Shown here in pieces: positions 20,595 through 32,448 of a stretch of 64,000 nucleotides of DNA. The stretch's first letter is position 1; every line of letters begins with the position of its first letter. Both the position numbers and the translations under genes were made by a program. This DNA is from Aricia agestis (Eukaryota > Arthropoda > Insecta > Lepidoptera > Lycaenidae), in the NCBI RefSeq assembly GCF_905147365.1, contig NC_056416.1, forward strand, positions 7,336,001 through 7,400,000, in the 5' to 3' direction. The notes under the pieces were generated by a model. That model ran no database searches and was not told the origin of the DNA. It saw only the letters and a program-made list of their open reading frames with translations.

Positions 20595-21922
20595 TTAGGG
20601 TTTTAAAACTAAAGTACCGATATTTTTCGTTTTATGTCCTTTACTAAAGCAAGCAAATGCTAGTCCCAAGACTAACGACCGGCTCGGAGACATATTAAAT
20701 GATTTAATGATTATTTAACTTTAATTACAATAAAGTGCGCCAATTTAATTATTAATAAATACATTAATTAAATCTCTCTGAGTGGAGCCACAATATTTTT
20801 TGTTCTGCTAACGCTGACTAATTGGAAAAATATATATATTTTCTATTTCTTTGTCCGATATTTTTAAGTTTATCTACGAAGGTATTTGAGACTAACTGTA
20901 CACAGTACTCATTACATACTAATATACAATATACATAGAATATTGTATCTGGTACGCTACATGTCCGCTAAGAGACAATCCTGTACTGAATAATCATATT
21001 GCACGTACAGCCGTGACATGCTGTGACATAATCACATTTTGATGTTTAATGCAAGTTTCAATACAATTGAAAATAACGGTTCAGATATTCACTGTAAAAC
21101 CATGGTCACATTGCTCCATTGCATTGCGTTGTCGCTGCGTTGCATCGATAAAGTTAATATACCTATATTAACTTTATGGTTGCATCGCGTTGTCGCTACG
21201 TTGCATAGACGCGCGATAACACAATCATGATGATAACAGTACAGGGTGTCTTATTACTTATTGCAGTATTAATACTTTGATAATATTACTTAACAAACAA
21301 TCATATGATCTCAATTCATATACACATTACTTTGTTTTTTCTTTGTGCGAGATCTGAATTATTGTTGGGGCTAATAATGGTAGATACGGGTAGGAGCAGC
21401 GCGTTTTACCATCAAACTTTTACCTTTTGTCTGCAGGTCCATCAAAACGCTGCCGCGTCCGACGATACAATACACCAAATCCCAATGTTTTATCATTAAA
21501 ATTCGTTTGTAAAACGCCGAGGCGCTGCTGGGACGACGCACCGCATCAATACGAAACGTTGTGGCCACTGGCCTCGTTTTAATACGAATATCTAATATCT
21601 ATGCGATTAAATAGTTTATTAATTAGTAATTAATGTTTCAAGTATGAATTTAATAATCTCCAAATAATTAAAAACATATTACTCAGTACTTTAAGATAAT
21701 TGCAAGGGACTGCGTAATGTGCCGGCTCACTTTAATAACAGCAACGTTAAGATTCCTAAAAATACTCAAGTGTAGGACGCCATGATCACAAATTCTTTGT
21801 TATAAATAAATCGTTAAACGAAATATAGCATTTATTTCTTACATTTTTAAGATTATCGCTATAATCTATAGATACCCTAAAAAGACTGGACTTTATGCAA
21901 AAATCAGCTTTCCGATACCAGA
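20595..21922. other. No gene seen; small repeat at 21113-21215
   Basis: GCGTTGTCGCTGCGTTGCAT occurs twice in direct orientation (from about 21124 and 21188). Between the copies lies a perfect inverted GATAAAGTTAATATA / TATATTAACTTTAT. Otherwise there are only motif-free short frames. Confidence 0.45.
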
Positions 21923-22106
21923 ACTCTTAGCCAAGACGTTTTCTTTATCGCTTCTTTATTATATAGAATCGCCGGTTAAAATGTATGGAGTGGACACTAT
22001 ATGAGTCGAATGTTGACTTTATTTTATCGAACGCCTATGTCAATTTCGCACAATTTGATCGGCGATTCTTTATCGAAGCGATAAACAAAATGTCTTGGCT
22101 AGGGGC
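21923..22106. mobile_element. MITE with 'CCCTAGCCAAGACRTTTT' ends, copy 1
   Basis: Left CTCTTAGCCAAGACGTTTTC and right AAAATGTCTTGGCTAGGGGC are inverted. The arms continue with TTTATCGCTTC / GAAGCGATAAA and AGAATCGCCG / CGGCGATTCT. A shorter relative lies at 45108-45221. Confidence 0.75.
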
Positions 22107-22156
22107 TATGATTTTACTTGAGTATTTTAAACAGCAGTTTATCACAGTTTATCATT

Positions 22157-22218
22157 AAAAGCTGGGCGCATTCTCACGCGCTGTGCTAACACAGCGCATG
22201 AGAATGCGCCCAGCTTTT
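22157..22218. repeat. Near-perfect hairpin
   Basis: AAAAGCTGGGCGCATTCTCA pairs with TGAGAATGCGCCCAGCTTTT, with CGCTGTG / CACAGCG continuing to a CTAA loop. No flanking repeat was identified. Confidence 0.85.
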
Positions 22219-22848
22219 GAGCACACACAAATACCTGGGTTTACTTTGTTGTACATAATATTCCTATTAATATTCCTCTTCCCGCCTCCATTAATTATCA
22301 ACATAATGCACGGCACGATATTGTGTGGAATTTTATATGACCACAACCGCTAAAAACCACACGCCAACAATTAGCGCATAATTTATAGAATTTACCCACG
22401 TAATTACTGGTTAAAAACAATTATTATTTATTATTCATGTAATATTTATAATTTTTCCATATAATTTTGCCGTTATTCCTCGACCCCTTAATAAAACTAG
22501 TAAGGTAGAGTGAAAAAGCATTAAAAAAAGCATTAATAGCAGATTTTGCCCGCATTCTTAAAGTTTTGAAATTTGATTATTGAAAGCGTATTTTTCCGCA
22601 ATAATAACAGTACTACCTATAGCCTTTTCCAGGTCTCCAAGTATAACCTATGCAATCATATCAAATCTCAGGAATTCGGTTTAACTATTTAGGTGTTGTT
22701 ACCTTAGTAGATAGGCACATAGACATACACTTTCACATAAACGATATTTGTAAATAAAGATTAAAGATTATTAGCCCACTCTTTATTTGTAGAGAATAAT
22801 AATTCACATTAAATATCCCACTCTTTATTTATAGAGTACTAGATGTGC
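22219..22848. other. No gene seen
   Basis: AT-rich. It ends with two direct copies of CCCACTCTTTATTT (22774 and 22818) just before the Helitron. Confidence 0.4.
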
Positions 22849-23753
22849 CGCGCGGCTTCGCCCGCGTAAATTAGAATTTTTTCAGAAACCATACATTTTC
22901 CCATAAAAAATATTTCCCCCGTTTTTCCCACATTTTCCTGAGTTTCTCCGGTCGTATTAGTCTTAGCGTGATAATATAATATAGCCTATAGTCTTACTCG
23001 ATAAATTATCTATCTAACACTGAGATAAGTTTTTAAATCGGATCTGTAGTTCCTGAGATTGACGCGTTCAAGCAAACATACTCTTCAGGTTTATAATATT
23101 AGGTAGGTATAGATTTTTTTTAATTATCGCTTAACAAACTCGAGTCTCGATCTAAAAGACTATGAAATGGTATAATATGGTAGTGATGATGATGATGATG
23201 ATGATGAATGTAATTTGCATAGTAGCATATGCTTTCTGTTCTTAAAACAATGTCGAAACTCCCAAACTTGTATCTATAAAGAATCAGGAGTTCTCTCAGC
23301 ACCTGCCGAACCACGGTATACCTGGTATATCTGGGTGCAAATCTTACTTGTTGATAGCATATGCTTAGAATACTTCTCACGAAACCGAAGTCACCACATG
23401 TTTCCCTATAAGTTTTGAGGAGTTCCCTCGATTACTTATGGATCCTTCATCAGATCACCACTTTTGTGAATATAATACCAAATTGGGATTATACCAAAAG
23501 AAAAATTTTGAAAATCGGTTAACAAACGGCGGAGTAATCGTTGAATATAAGAAAACGAACATAACACCTCCCCCATTTTGAAAGTCGGCTAAAATTGTAG
23601 CCTATGTGTTATTCTGATGTATAAGCTATATTATTGTAAAGTTTCATTAAAATTTTTGCGTGAAAGAGTAACAAACATCCATACATCCACACATCCACAC
23701 ATCCATACATCCATACATCCAAACAAACTTTCGCCTTTATAATATTGGTAGGA
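22849..23753 (-). mobile_element. Composite Helitron H4, copy 1 (905 bp)
   Basis: Read on the minus strand it begins TCCTACCAATATTATAAAGG and ends GCGGGCGAAGCCGCGCGGC, then ACATCTAG and T. That gives a 5' TC, a GC hairpin, and a 3' CTAG between A and T. The body contains GATGAT/CATCAT repeats, GGGGGAGGTGTTATGTTCG and an internal second 5'-like motif (CTAATATTATAAACCTGAAG). Copies 2 and 3 are at 56060-57131 and 59144-60122. No Rep/helicase coding. Confidence 0.85.
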
Positions 23754-23989
23754 TTAGTAGGATATTAACTCCCTCGCAAATAAGCAAATAATTCATAATT
23801 TATTCGTTAAAAGTAAATTATTATGCTATTATTAACTTGCTCACAATAATGTTTTCATGATGTTCTCGAAACGAAAATATTATATCCGTTTTTTTATTTC
23901 CCTTCTTATTGTGATTTGTGACTGCTAGAAAAAACATCAGTTGGAACAAACATAAAAAGTAACAACCTTTTTATAGTTTACGACTTTTA

Positions 23990-24127
23990 GGGCCTGTTTC
24001 ACCACTTCCTTATAAGTGACGAATAGGCTATCTACCAAATAACTAAACAGATCAAGTATGGAGAATCTGTCAAAAAAGTTGTGAATAACCTATTTGGCAC
24101 TTTATCAGAAGGTGGTGAAACAGGCCC
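23990..24127. mobile_element. Harbinger-like MITE 'GGGCCTGTTTCACCACTT', copy 2
   Basis: GGGCCTGTTTCACCACTTCC and GGTGGTGAAACAGGCCC ends, with the shared core ATCAAGTATGGAGAATCTGT. Flanks are TTA on the left and TCA on the right. Confidence 0.8.
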
Positions 24128-24669
24128 TCAGTGGTAGGTAAAAATTACTACTTATTTCAAAGAATTTGTTTATTTGTCAAGAAGTAGTTTATTTGAAAAA
24201 AAAAGTTTTTAAGTGAATAGAATTAGTTAAAAATCAAATATTTGTAACAAAAATTTAATCTACTCACTCCAATAAAAAATATGTGATTAAATAACATAAT
24301 AAATGCCTTGAACTCTGTTTTGATAGACTGTAGCCTCGAGGCATACCAAACTTCTACGTCAAGTTTGCAAGTTTAGGGAATTCTATATTTCGGACTTTCT
24401 AAATATTTGTGGCTACACTAGCTACAACATACACGAATATCACAGTTAGAAAAGTTATGTACCTTAATAAGTTTCAAAGTTTTCAGTTGCACGTTTATAC
24501 TCATATCGTAACGCGCGTGTATATGCCTCCTACATTTTTGCGCTAAAACCGTTCAATGTGTTTACTGAAATTAGCATGAGAATTATTTGAGTTCCGTGAC
24601 AGGACAAAGGATTCTTCACTATATAATTGTATTCTGTTTGGTGAAAGCAAAATTTGGCGCAGTGCCTAA
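24128..24669. other. No gene seen
   Basis: AT-rich; nothing recognisable. Confidence 0.4.
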
Positions 24670-25015
24670 TCTATACATATTATAAAACAAAGTCGCTTTT
24701 TTTCCCTCATGTCCCTTTGTTCCCTTTAATCTTTGAAACTACGCAACGGATTTTGGGTGATTTTTTGAGTGTTAGATAGCTCATTTATTGAGGAAGGCTA
24801 TATACTATATTTTATCACGCTGAGACTAATAGGAGAATGTGGAAAAAATGGGTAAAATTATTTGAAAGGGCATATCTCGCGAACTATTGGAGCAATTTTT
24901 GTTATTTGGCACAGATAAGAAGTAGACCAGGTGAAGGATCATAGGCTATCGATTTTAATCATTTTCTCAGTGGCTTTATATTTTATACCCGTGCGACGCC
25001 GAGGCGGATCACTAG
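24670..25015 (+). mobile_element. Complete non-autonomous Helitron, family H5 (346 bp)
   Basis: TCTATACATATTATAAAACA after an A, ending CCCGTGCGACGCCGAGGCGG, then ATCACTAG and T. The 3' hairpin is partly decayed (CCGTGCGACGCCGAGG). The body has TTTATCACGCTGAGACTAAT and AAGAAGTAGACCAGGTGAAG, shared with the element cut by the right edge (63722). Confidence 0.85.
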
Positions 25016-26008
25016 TTTTATATAAATGAGAAGTGATGACTGCGTATACAATATACGTGAAACATAAAACAAAGCAGACCGCTATAAAACATAGCCCAAC
25101 AATTTTATGGCATTGGCCGTTATGTGTGAAAGCGACGAATGGACATGAAATACTTCGCTGAAAGTTCAGAATAGGTGAATGAATAGAATTTCAACAGAAA
25201 AGGCTTGAGTGAAATAGGATTAGTTCCACTTTTTCCAGCAAAAAGTTGTGAACACGTTGAACGCTGTGTGATGTGATGTAAGTTAAATTTTATTTAACTA
25301 GGGTTTATTCATTTATTTTGCGCTGAGTTCTACTAAGCTATTTATCAAGTGGCAAGACAAATGTTGTTCTAAGCGGCAGCTGCGGGAACTTTAGGTTTGT
25401 TCGGAATATTTTAACCTCACCTTCGTAGGGTATTACAATGACATGTAATAATTTGTATCACAATGTAAAATCGCAATGTATTTCGTGATCAAACCAGGTT
25501 TTATCTTTACCCATCAAGCCCCTGCTCACCGGTGGCCGAGACACAATAGAATTACAATTGATTTCCAAGAATCCACGATCGAAGGATTAAATAATTATGC
25601 AATGTTGTAAAGGAAGATTCATGAAGTAAACAAAAGGAGCTTAATAGCTGTACCTATGGAGAACAAGCACAAAAGGATAATATTAAGTAATTATTATTGC
25701 TAGTTTTATTAAACTACAAATACTCTGCACAATTCAATTAACGTAATAAAGTAGATCATAAATAATATTCCAATTAGCGTCTCGTAAGCATTGATGTTTG
25801 AACAGATGGCATTCGAAACATGTTTGGTTTATTAGAAATTTATAGCATTAATATTAATTTTACGATCGTAAGGTGTGTTATTGTGTTCCTTAAAAAATAA
25901 TAATATTTCTAATGTAATTAAGAAAGTAATAAATAATATTTTTCTTAACTAAGGACTTAGATGAAAAAAGTGCGCAAGAGCAAAAAAGTTTTCTCTGTTT
26001 CCAATCAT
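25016..26008. other. No gene seen
   Basis: One of the longer stretches without a recognisable repeat. No frame of 60 codons or more is present. Possibly unique intergenic or intronic DNA. Confidence 0.4.
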
Positions 26009-26400
26009 TTTTAGAGTTCCGTACCCAAAGGGTAAAAACGGGACTATATTACTAAGACTTCGTTGTCTGTCCGTCTGTCTGTCTCCAGGCTGTAACTCAA
26101 GACCGGTTATAGCTAGAGAGTTGAAATTTTCACAGGTTATGTTTATATGTTGCCGCTATAACTACAGAATATACTAAAAAAAAAAATTTAATATGTAAGG
26201 GTACAACAAACGTGATTTTTTGGCCATTTTTTCTCTAAGTAAGTATATCAATAATGGCAACAGGTAGTTCCTTGAATTTTTCACAACGTCCTCACTTATA
26301 CGTGTACTTTAATATTTGATAATAACTTTAAAATAAAATAAAAAATTAAGGGGGGCTTCCATACAAGAAACACAATTTTTGGCCTAATTTTGCTCTGTAA
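26009..26400 (-). repeat. 'CCAAGTGCGAG...TACGGAACCC' repeat, copy 4
   Basis: Reverse copy from TTTTAGAGTTCCGTACCCAA to the TTTTGCTCTGTAATG region, where the similarity ends. The CCAAGTGCGAG end is lost and replaced by three TGTAA units (26398-26414). Confidence 0.7.
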
Positions 26401-26489
26401 TGTAATGTAATGTAATCGGAACAATCCGTGCGATTGTTTGCGATGCAATTATTTTGATTTCATATTGTGTTTGCTACTAAGCTGAATGA

Positions 26490-26588
26490 AGCTAAATCGA
26501 TTTATCGATCGATCTAGCTTCATTTTTAGAAAATGTCATTTTATTCGTGTTTTGTCGAATACCGAGCAAAGCTCGGTCAAACAGCTAG
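26490..26588 (+). mobile_element. Helitron H1, 3' fragment
   Basis: ATCGATCTAGCTTCATTTTT, then GTCGAATACCGAGCAAAGCT with hairpin CCGAGCAAAGCTCGG and terminal CAGCTAG followed by T. The 5' end is missing. Confidence 0.8.
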
Positions 26589-26630
26589 TTTTATTTTAAA
26601 AGGCGTAGCTATATATTTGAATCCATACTT

Positions 26631-26735
26631 TCATACTAATATTAAAAGTGTATCTGTCTGTCTTTTAACTCTTCACGTAACACGCCCCAACCGTGGAATC
26701 GATTTTGCTGAAATTTCAGTATATTATATTAAGGC
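26631..26735 (+). mobile_element. Helitron H2-like 5' fragment
   Basis: TCATACTAATATTAAAAGTG, then CTGTCTGTC and CCCAACCGTGGAATCGATTT, as in the 5' half of the H2 copies at 49784 and 57360. It is cut before the 3' end. Confidence 0.6.
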
Positions 26736-26790
26736 ATGTATTTAAATCAATATCTGTATATTCCCTTTTCTCGATCAAAATATTTGAAAG

Positions 26791-28568
26791 TTTCACCAAA
26801 AATACTGACTTTGCACACTAATTATGCACCCTAAATAATGCGAATTCAGCATACCATTTAAAGTTATTTGTGAAACTGTTTGACTGAACGAATAACTATT
26901 ATTAAAATAGTATATCTAACAATTCCTTAGTTCAACAAACATACTACAACTTTTTAAAGGAAAACCATCACCAAAATTACTTTTAGGAACATCATTTATT
27001 CTAAATAAAACCCAATTTAATCTGTTATGTTCATATAATTAAGAACACATGAAAATCATAAAGTGCTAACTTAACATGGACTAAACTTTGGCACAGTGAA
27101 TGGTAACTTAGTTTATAAACAATAATAATAAACAATCGGCAAAGAGCGAGTCAGATTCACGCACAAAGGGTTCCTTACCGATATATTGCAAAATAATTAA
27201 GCCTCCGGCTTAGGAATTGCACTCTAGGGGTTGACAAGCTACTAAAGAAAAAAAAAACAACTGGCTTCAATTATGAGTCGACGTAGCCCCGCTACGCGGG
27301 CTACTACTGGGTGGTTAACAAAAAATAACCACGATGGCTAAGGCGGGAGCGTAGCGCAGCGTAGCCTAACCTAACCCAATCAAATCGTATTGGGCCAACA
27401 TTGCTATTAACTATTTAAGAATCATAACTAAATTTATTAACCTATACAATTACAATACAGTAGTAAATTTTGATAATTTTTCTTAATTTTTATCAAGAAA
27501 CCTTGAATTATATAGTTTTGGAATGAAAATCTTTCACCATATCTCATCATAATTACCAAAAATCTTTGTCGCTAACACAGAAATAGATCAAGATATATCT
27601 GTGGTCGCTAAAGAGTAAAGAGCGAGCGCAAAGGAGTGAGTGTGGCGTTAGATGAGGAGGCCCCAACATGTTTTTCAGTAAAACAGAGAAACAAAAAGAA
27701 AATAAAGTTAGGTTAAAAATATTTTAGTTGCACGATTTGTCAATTTGTAGACTTGTTTTGATAATAGAAATTGATTTTATTGTGGTGCACCTTTCGATAT
27801 CGTTTTTAGAAATTCCGTTGTAAGATTGTCCAATTTAGAGTGCAAGTTAGTATTTTTGATAAACAATTTAAATTTTAGTTTTACAAATAATATATCCGAT
27901 GTATGAACCATATTTTTGGTGTGAATTCGATTATAAAGGTCGTCTCGTTTTGTATGATGTTTAAGTTTTTTTTGAAGGACATGTTCATATTCAATTGTTT
28001 TTTTTTTGATCAGCATTAGTTTTTCTGGTATGCATTCAGTTAATTAGCGGAGTTAAGGTAGTGTGCTGAAAAATTATTCTGATGTGCATTTAATAATATC
28101 CCTTATATTAATACCTTGAATTCCAGTAAAGGACATAGACATTTTTATCCTGGAAAAATGTACGGTTCACCGATTAACTAATTTTGGCCAAGTACTATAA
28201 AATAATTAGACAAAGAAGTATTTTATTTCTGTTAATTAGGTAATTCTAATTGGAATTATTATGAGCGACAAAGACAATTTTGTTGCTTGTGTGCAAAGGC
28301 CTTAGGTAAAACGACCGCGGGGACGTGGCTTTTAGCAATTTTCCTTGAAATGCCAGGCTCCAGCTCTTTAGGTAATCTACGTGCTACATTAGTGTCCTTG
28401 TTACTTGAGTAACTATTATAACGTTATTATTTTCACTTTGTAGGTGGCAAATTAAACTGTTTGAGGCACATTTTTTTCCATAGCTAAAGTATATAATAAT
28501 ATGTCAAATGTTAATCGATCGATCGTTGGATTTGTGGTTTAGTAAACTAAAAACATACATTTGTGGAT
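26791..28568. other. No gene; two weak repeat traces
   Basis: 27133-27180 is a decayed start of the CCAAGTGCGAG repeat. A 79-codon minus-strand frame at 27777-28016 (with YNRIHTKNMVHTSDILFVKL) resembles the C-terminal tail of a LINE ORF2, but too weakly for a call. 27280-27302 has a GTAGCCCCGCTACGCGGGCT hairpin. The rest is AT-rich. Confidence 0.35.
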
Positions 28569-29218
28569 GTCGCAGCCAACTGGTTAAAATAGCCGTTCAA
28601 TCAAACAGCTAGCCCTTTGACTGAACAACGCCCTTCAATCACACTCGCTCAAAACGTTCAATATTACAGCTGATTCAAAAGCAACCGTTTGATTGAATCA
28701 GTTCAGCGCTCGCCACCGCGGCGCGGGCGCTATGTGCGTTTTGTTTACAATATGGCGTCAACTAGCCGGTATTTTGTGATTGTATTGAGGTATTTTTCGT
28801 ATATATACGTTACAAGTATTATTAAAGTGACAGAAACTACGGGGGCACATACGAGTGAATCAAAATTAAACAAATATTCGAGAAGAAATTACGGGATTAT
28901 GAAATGCATCACCAAGGTATTTGTTGCAATTGTGTTCAAAATGAGTTAGAATACAATTTATTCTACTTGTTATTATTACGCTTGTGTAATAAATGTTTGT
29001 GTGTGTGTGTGTGTGTGTGCATGTGTTTAGTGTTAAACAAATGGTCACCTTAGTTAATTTGCCATTTAACCAGTAAGCTAAGCGTCGTCTAGTGGTAGTG
29101 TTGAACGTTGCAGTCAACAAGTCAGCTAAACGACGTATAGCCGTGTGATTGAATGGCGTTGTTCAATCAATGGGCTAGCTGTTTGATTGAACGGCTATTT
29201 TAACCAGTGGACTGCGAC
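28569..29218. mobile_element. 650-bp non-autonomous DNA transposon with about 75-bp TIRs
   Basis: Left GTCGCAGCCAACTGGTTAAA and right TTTAACCAGTGGACTGCGAC are inverted. The arms continue through AGCCGTTCAATCAAACAGCT and TGAACAACGCC. The interior has a GT microsatellite and an 86-codon plus-strand frame (28689-28949) with no transposase motif. No target duplication was resolved. Confidence 0.8.
28999..29019. repeat. GT dinucleotide microsatellite
   Basis: About ten GT units inside the 28569-29218 transposon. Confidence 0.9.
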
Positions 29219-29413
29219 AGATACATACGGAGCTCCGACAGCGCGTTGTTTCTTCACCGTCAATCCGTTGAAAAATCACAACCGATAACTGGCACGTATC
29301 GAATAATCGAACGTATCAACTTTGCAAACAATAGGTCTATACGTAAATCGTTGCTGTATTGACGCTGTGTAACCGCAACGTAAGAGAGCAATATAATCCT
29401 TGTTAATTAATTT

Positions 29414-29700
29414 GACGACCTCTGTGGCTCAGTGCGGCTGTTGGTACTTGGTAGCTCAAGCCGGGGGTCGCGGGTTCGAATCCCGCCAACGGAACAAAAA
29501 GTTTTCAAAGTTCCTGGGTCATGGATGTGTATTAAATATGTGTAGCATATAATAAAAATCTTAAATATATGTATAGTATAAGAGTATTAAATATATTTCC
29601 GTTGTCTGGTACCCGTAACATAAGTCCTTCAGGTACTTACCACGGGGCCAGACTGACGTGGTGTGAAGCGTCCATAGATATTTATTTATTTATTTATTTT
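29414..29700 (+). mobile_element. tRNA-derived SINE, family B, copy 2 (full length)
   Basis: A-box-like TGGCTCAGTGCGG, B box GGGTTCGAATCCCGCC, then the same body as 16000-16262 in forward orientation. It ends GTGTGAAGCGTCCATAGATA and a TATTTATTTATTTATT tail. The polarity and tail confirm SINE structure. Confidence 0.88.
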
Positions 29701-30121
29701 ATTTTATTTAATTAACTAAACCGCATGATATGTTATATACATGTGCGTTAACTTCCAAATATGAATATGATTGCTTTTACTTTGATCTCTACTGTAACGC
29801 ATAACTTCGCCCTTGCAGACCTGTAATTTGACCTGCCGTCCTAAATGTAACTCTTCAAAGGGCTGATTATGACGAAGGGAGTCCCTCGTCATTTACACAC
29901 TGACATGTTGCAGAACTTTGACTATTATTCCGCTATATTGATTTCTGAGAATACGAGTAAAGAAGAAAAGTTTTATACGAAAAACTATCGTTCAATCAAT
30001 ATAATGCAGTAACAGTAAAGTAGTTTTAGCTCTACGTAATATTATAAGCAATTGTTTTATTGAAAACCTTAACCTTAGTATTAAATTTTTTCTCCATGAT
30101 AATATACATTACCCTAATATA
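29701..30121. other. No gene seen
   Basis: AT-rich; nothing recognisable. Confidence 0.4.
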
Positions 30122-30317
30122 TCTTATATCTTTAAACGAGCAATTCTTGTATATATATATAATTAGAATCTCAGAATCGGCTCCAACGATTTTCATGAAA
30201 TTTAGTATATATGGGGTTTCGGGGGCGATAAATCGATCTGGCTCGGATTTTGTTAAAGAAAATGTCATTTTTTTCGTGTTTTATCGAATATCGAGCAAAG
30301 CTCAGTCAAATAGATAG
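30122..30317 (+). mobile_element. Helitron H1, complete copy (196 bp)
   Basis: TCTTATATCTTTAAACGAGC after an A. The 3' part ATCGAGCAAAGCTCAGTC is a decayed hairpin, and the end is GATAG (CTAG with one change) followed by T. It is the uninterrupted reference for the nested copy at 10237-10739. The two open frames over it are by-products. Confidence 0.8.
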
Positions 30318-30395
30318 TTATTATTAAAGTCCGCCAACAATTTTTGATTCACGAAGATTCGTCTCTTTTTATTGGAAAATAGGACATCATTTTAA

Positions 30396-30523
30396 GGGCC
30401 TTTTTCACCAATTCCTGATAATGCTATCCACCAATTAACTTGACAGATCAAGTATGGAGAATCTGTCAAAAAAGTTGTGAATAGGCTATTAGGCACTTTA
30501 TCAGAAAGTGGTGAAACAGGCCA
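30396..30523. mobile_element. Harbinger-like MITE 'GGGCCTGTTTCACCACTT', copy 3
   Basis: GGGCCTTTTTCACCAATTCC and AGTGGTGAAACAGGCC ends, with TAA on both sides (30393-30395 and 30524-30526). Confidence 0.8.
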
Positions 30524-31426
30524 TAAGTGTTATAAGAACTACTTACATATTTAAAGGATCCTTATTGAATATAAGTTCTAAGTTCCAACATAGTAACTAG
30601 AGAGCCCAAAGCTTTAGAAACGTGACCGGGAGTACACTCTTACGTGACTTCTAGGAAGTACCTCGGGGAACGTTACAACACATTCTATAATAATATTATT
30701 ATAGTACACAAAGCAGTACCTAAAGCAGTACCTACATTTCTGGCCACATATGTTTTAAGATTTTTCTAGAAAAATAATTAAAAAGTTACCTACGATGTTA
30801 CCGGGTAAATATTATGATAATGTCAAAAACAAGTCAAATTCGTTCATTCAAAATAGATGTTACAAAACTTTTTGACTTCAAAATACATTATTTTATTAAT
30901 TACAAATTTTAGATTATCACATTAATAAAGTACTTACTTATATAGATATTTTATTATTATTATTAAAACAAATACTACAGATCGCTAAAGATGTTTTGGT
31001 GTGCACCATTTTACAATGTCGTCCGTGCGGACGACATTGTAAAATGACACAAGCGATAATTTATGATGCAGCCACAAAATATAAAACGCGAGCTCTTCCA
31101 CTCTCTCAAGTAACAATTTGCAAAATGGCGAAAATAGTTTCGTGCACACGTCACATCTTCTTTATATTTTTTTTCTTAGCGGGCCCCTAGACTTAAGACC
31201 AATTTAAATAAGCAATAAAATTGAATATCTAATTGAACAACTTATTTGACAATAAGTTCGAAAGGCAGGAGCGTACAATATTAACCGGTCAATATTATTG
31301 CACAATACTTGATACTGCACAATAAAATTGATCGTCTGGCCCGCTTATTTTGGCGCTACGGCCAGTGTCAAGTATGACAGGAATACAATGTTCTTGTAAA
31401 AAAAATTAAACGATTAGGCTGACTTA
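30524..31426. other. No gene; perfect hairpin at 31007-31046
   Basis: CATTTTACAATGTCGTCCG and CGGACGACATTGTAAAATG form a complete 19-bp stem with only a TG loop. The rest is AT-rich without recognisable elements. Confidence 0.5.
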
Positions 31427-31781
31427 GGGCGGATTCGACCAAACTGGAGTAAAATTTTACTCAAGTATAACTATCTCCTAATCTAAGAGTAAGCTGGTTT
31501 TGCGTTTTTCCAACTTCTAACCCAAGAATAAGGTAATTACACGGGAGTAAATATTTACACGGGCTATTTTGGTGGAGTAAATATTAAACTGAGAATTGTT
31601 GCACAACAGGGTGTCAACTGTCACGGTCGGTGTCATTGTGAACTATAATTGACATTTTATTTCATACTCTTTGAGTAACTTGGTAAAATGCAAACGATAA
31701 TATCCTAGAGTAAATTAAAGGAGTAAAATTATTCTCATGACAGTTATACTCGTGTAACTTCAAGTTTGGTCGAATCGAACC
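31427..31781. mobile_element. Harbinger-type MITE 'GGGCGGATTCGACCAAACT' (355 bp)
   Basis: Left GGGCGGATTCGACCAAACTG and right AGTTTGGTCGAATCGAACC form inverted ends. They are flanked by TTA on both sides (31424-31426 and 31782-31784). The interior has scattered GAGTAAA motifs. Non-coding. Confidence 0.8.
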
Positions 31782-32268
31782 TTAGAAGAGATCTCGTTTA
31801 TAGGTTTAACGTAGTATGTCATATCGGCCGGCGCGCGCAGTAATTAGCGCTCAGCATTGTAAAACATGTTGAAAGTGACACTCACGTATAGGTATATTAG
31901 AGGTTAGACAGAGTAGACAGAACTCCTTAGTTCTATCTACTCTGTTTTAGCATCGATCAAGTTCACAGTCTAGTCAAAGTCTAAGTAAAAGTCAATACAG
32001 TCAAGGAGTCAAGTCGATCGATTGAATAAAGTGGTAGACGCTTTACTGAAACTTTCGATGGAGTTTTGGAGGGAACACAAAATAGCACGATTCTGGAAGT
32101 TGTATTACTTTCCTACACTTGTATATCGTAACGAATATCTAATAATTAATATCCTACCAATAAAAATCCAGTTAACACTATTTTAGGAAAACAATACAAA
32201 AAACAACATGAATCTTTCACATGCCCGGAAAAACGATGGAACGAACGATCTTTATATTATCATCACTG
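31782..32268. other. No gene seen
   Basis: Contains short runs such as AAGTCTAAGTAAAAGTCAAT but no recognisable element. Confidence 0.4.
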
Positions 32269-32448
32269 TTTGTAGCGTTGCCGTAGCACTGGCGTAGCAC
32301 CCTTGTAGCGATTTAAAATTGTCATTATATTGTCACTTGTAGTCACTAATCACCATGTAGGATTACATAGTGACAATATAATGACAATTTTAAATCGCTA
32401 CGCTGCCGCTACGAGGGTGCTACGCCAGTGCTTCGGCGACTCTACAAA
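32269..32448. mobile_element. MITE with 'GTAGC(A/G)CTGGCGTAGCACCC' arms
   Basis: TTTGTAGCGTTGCCGTAGCA and its partner ending CGGCGACTCTACAAA form arms that extend through CACTGGCGTAGCACCCT and ATTTAAAATTGTCATTATAT. The right arm has an extra GCTGCCGCTACG segment. Related GTGCTACGAGGGA wording recurs at 32756-32805. Confidence 0.75.

Noticed and set aside
27777..28016. 79-codon frame resembling a LINE C-terminus
   Set aside because: Resemblance is too weak and no LINE 3' UTR or tail follows. Left as a trace in the interval note.
28689..28949. 86-codon plus-strand frame
   Set aside because: Lies inside the 28569-29218 TIR element and has no transposase or other motif.
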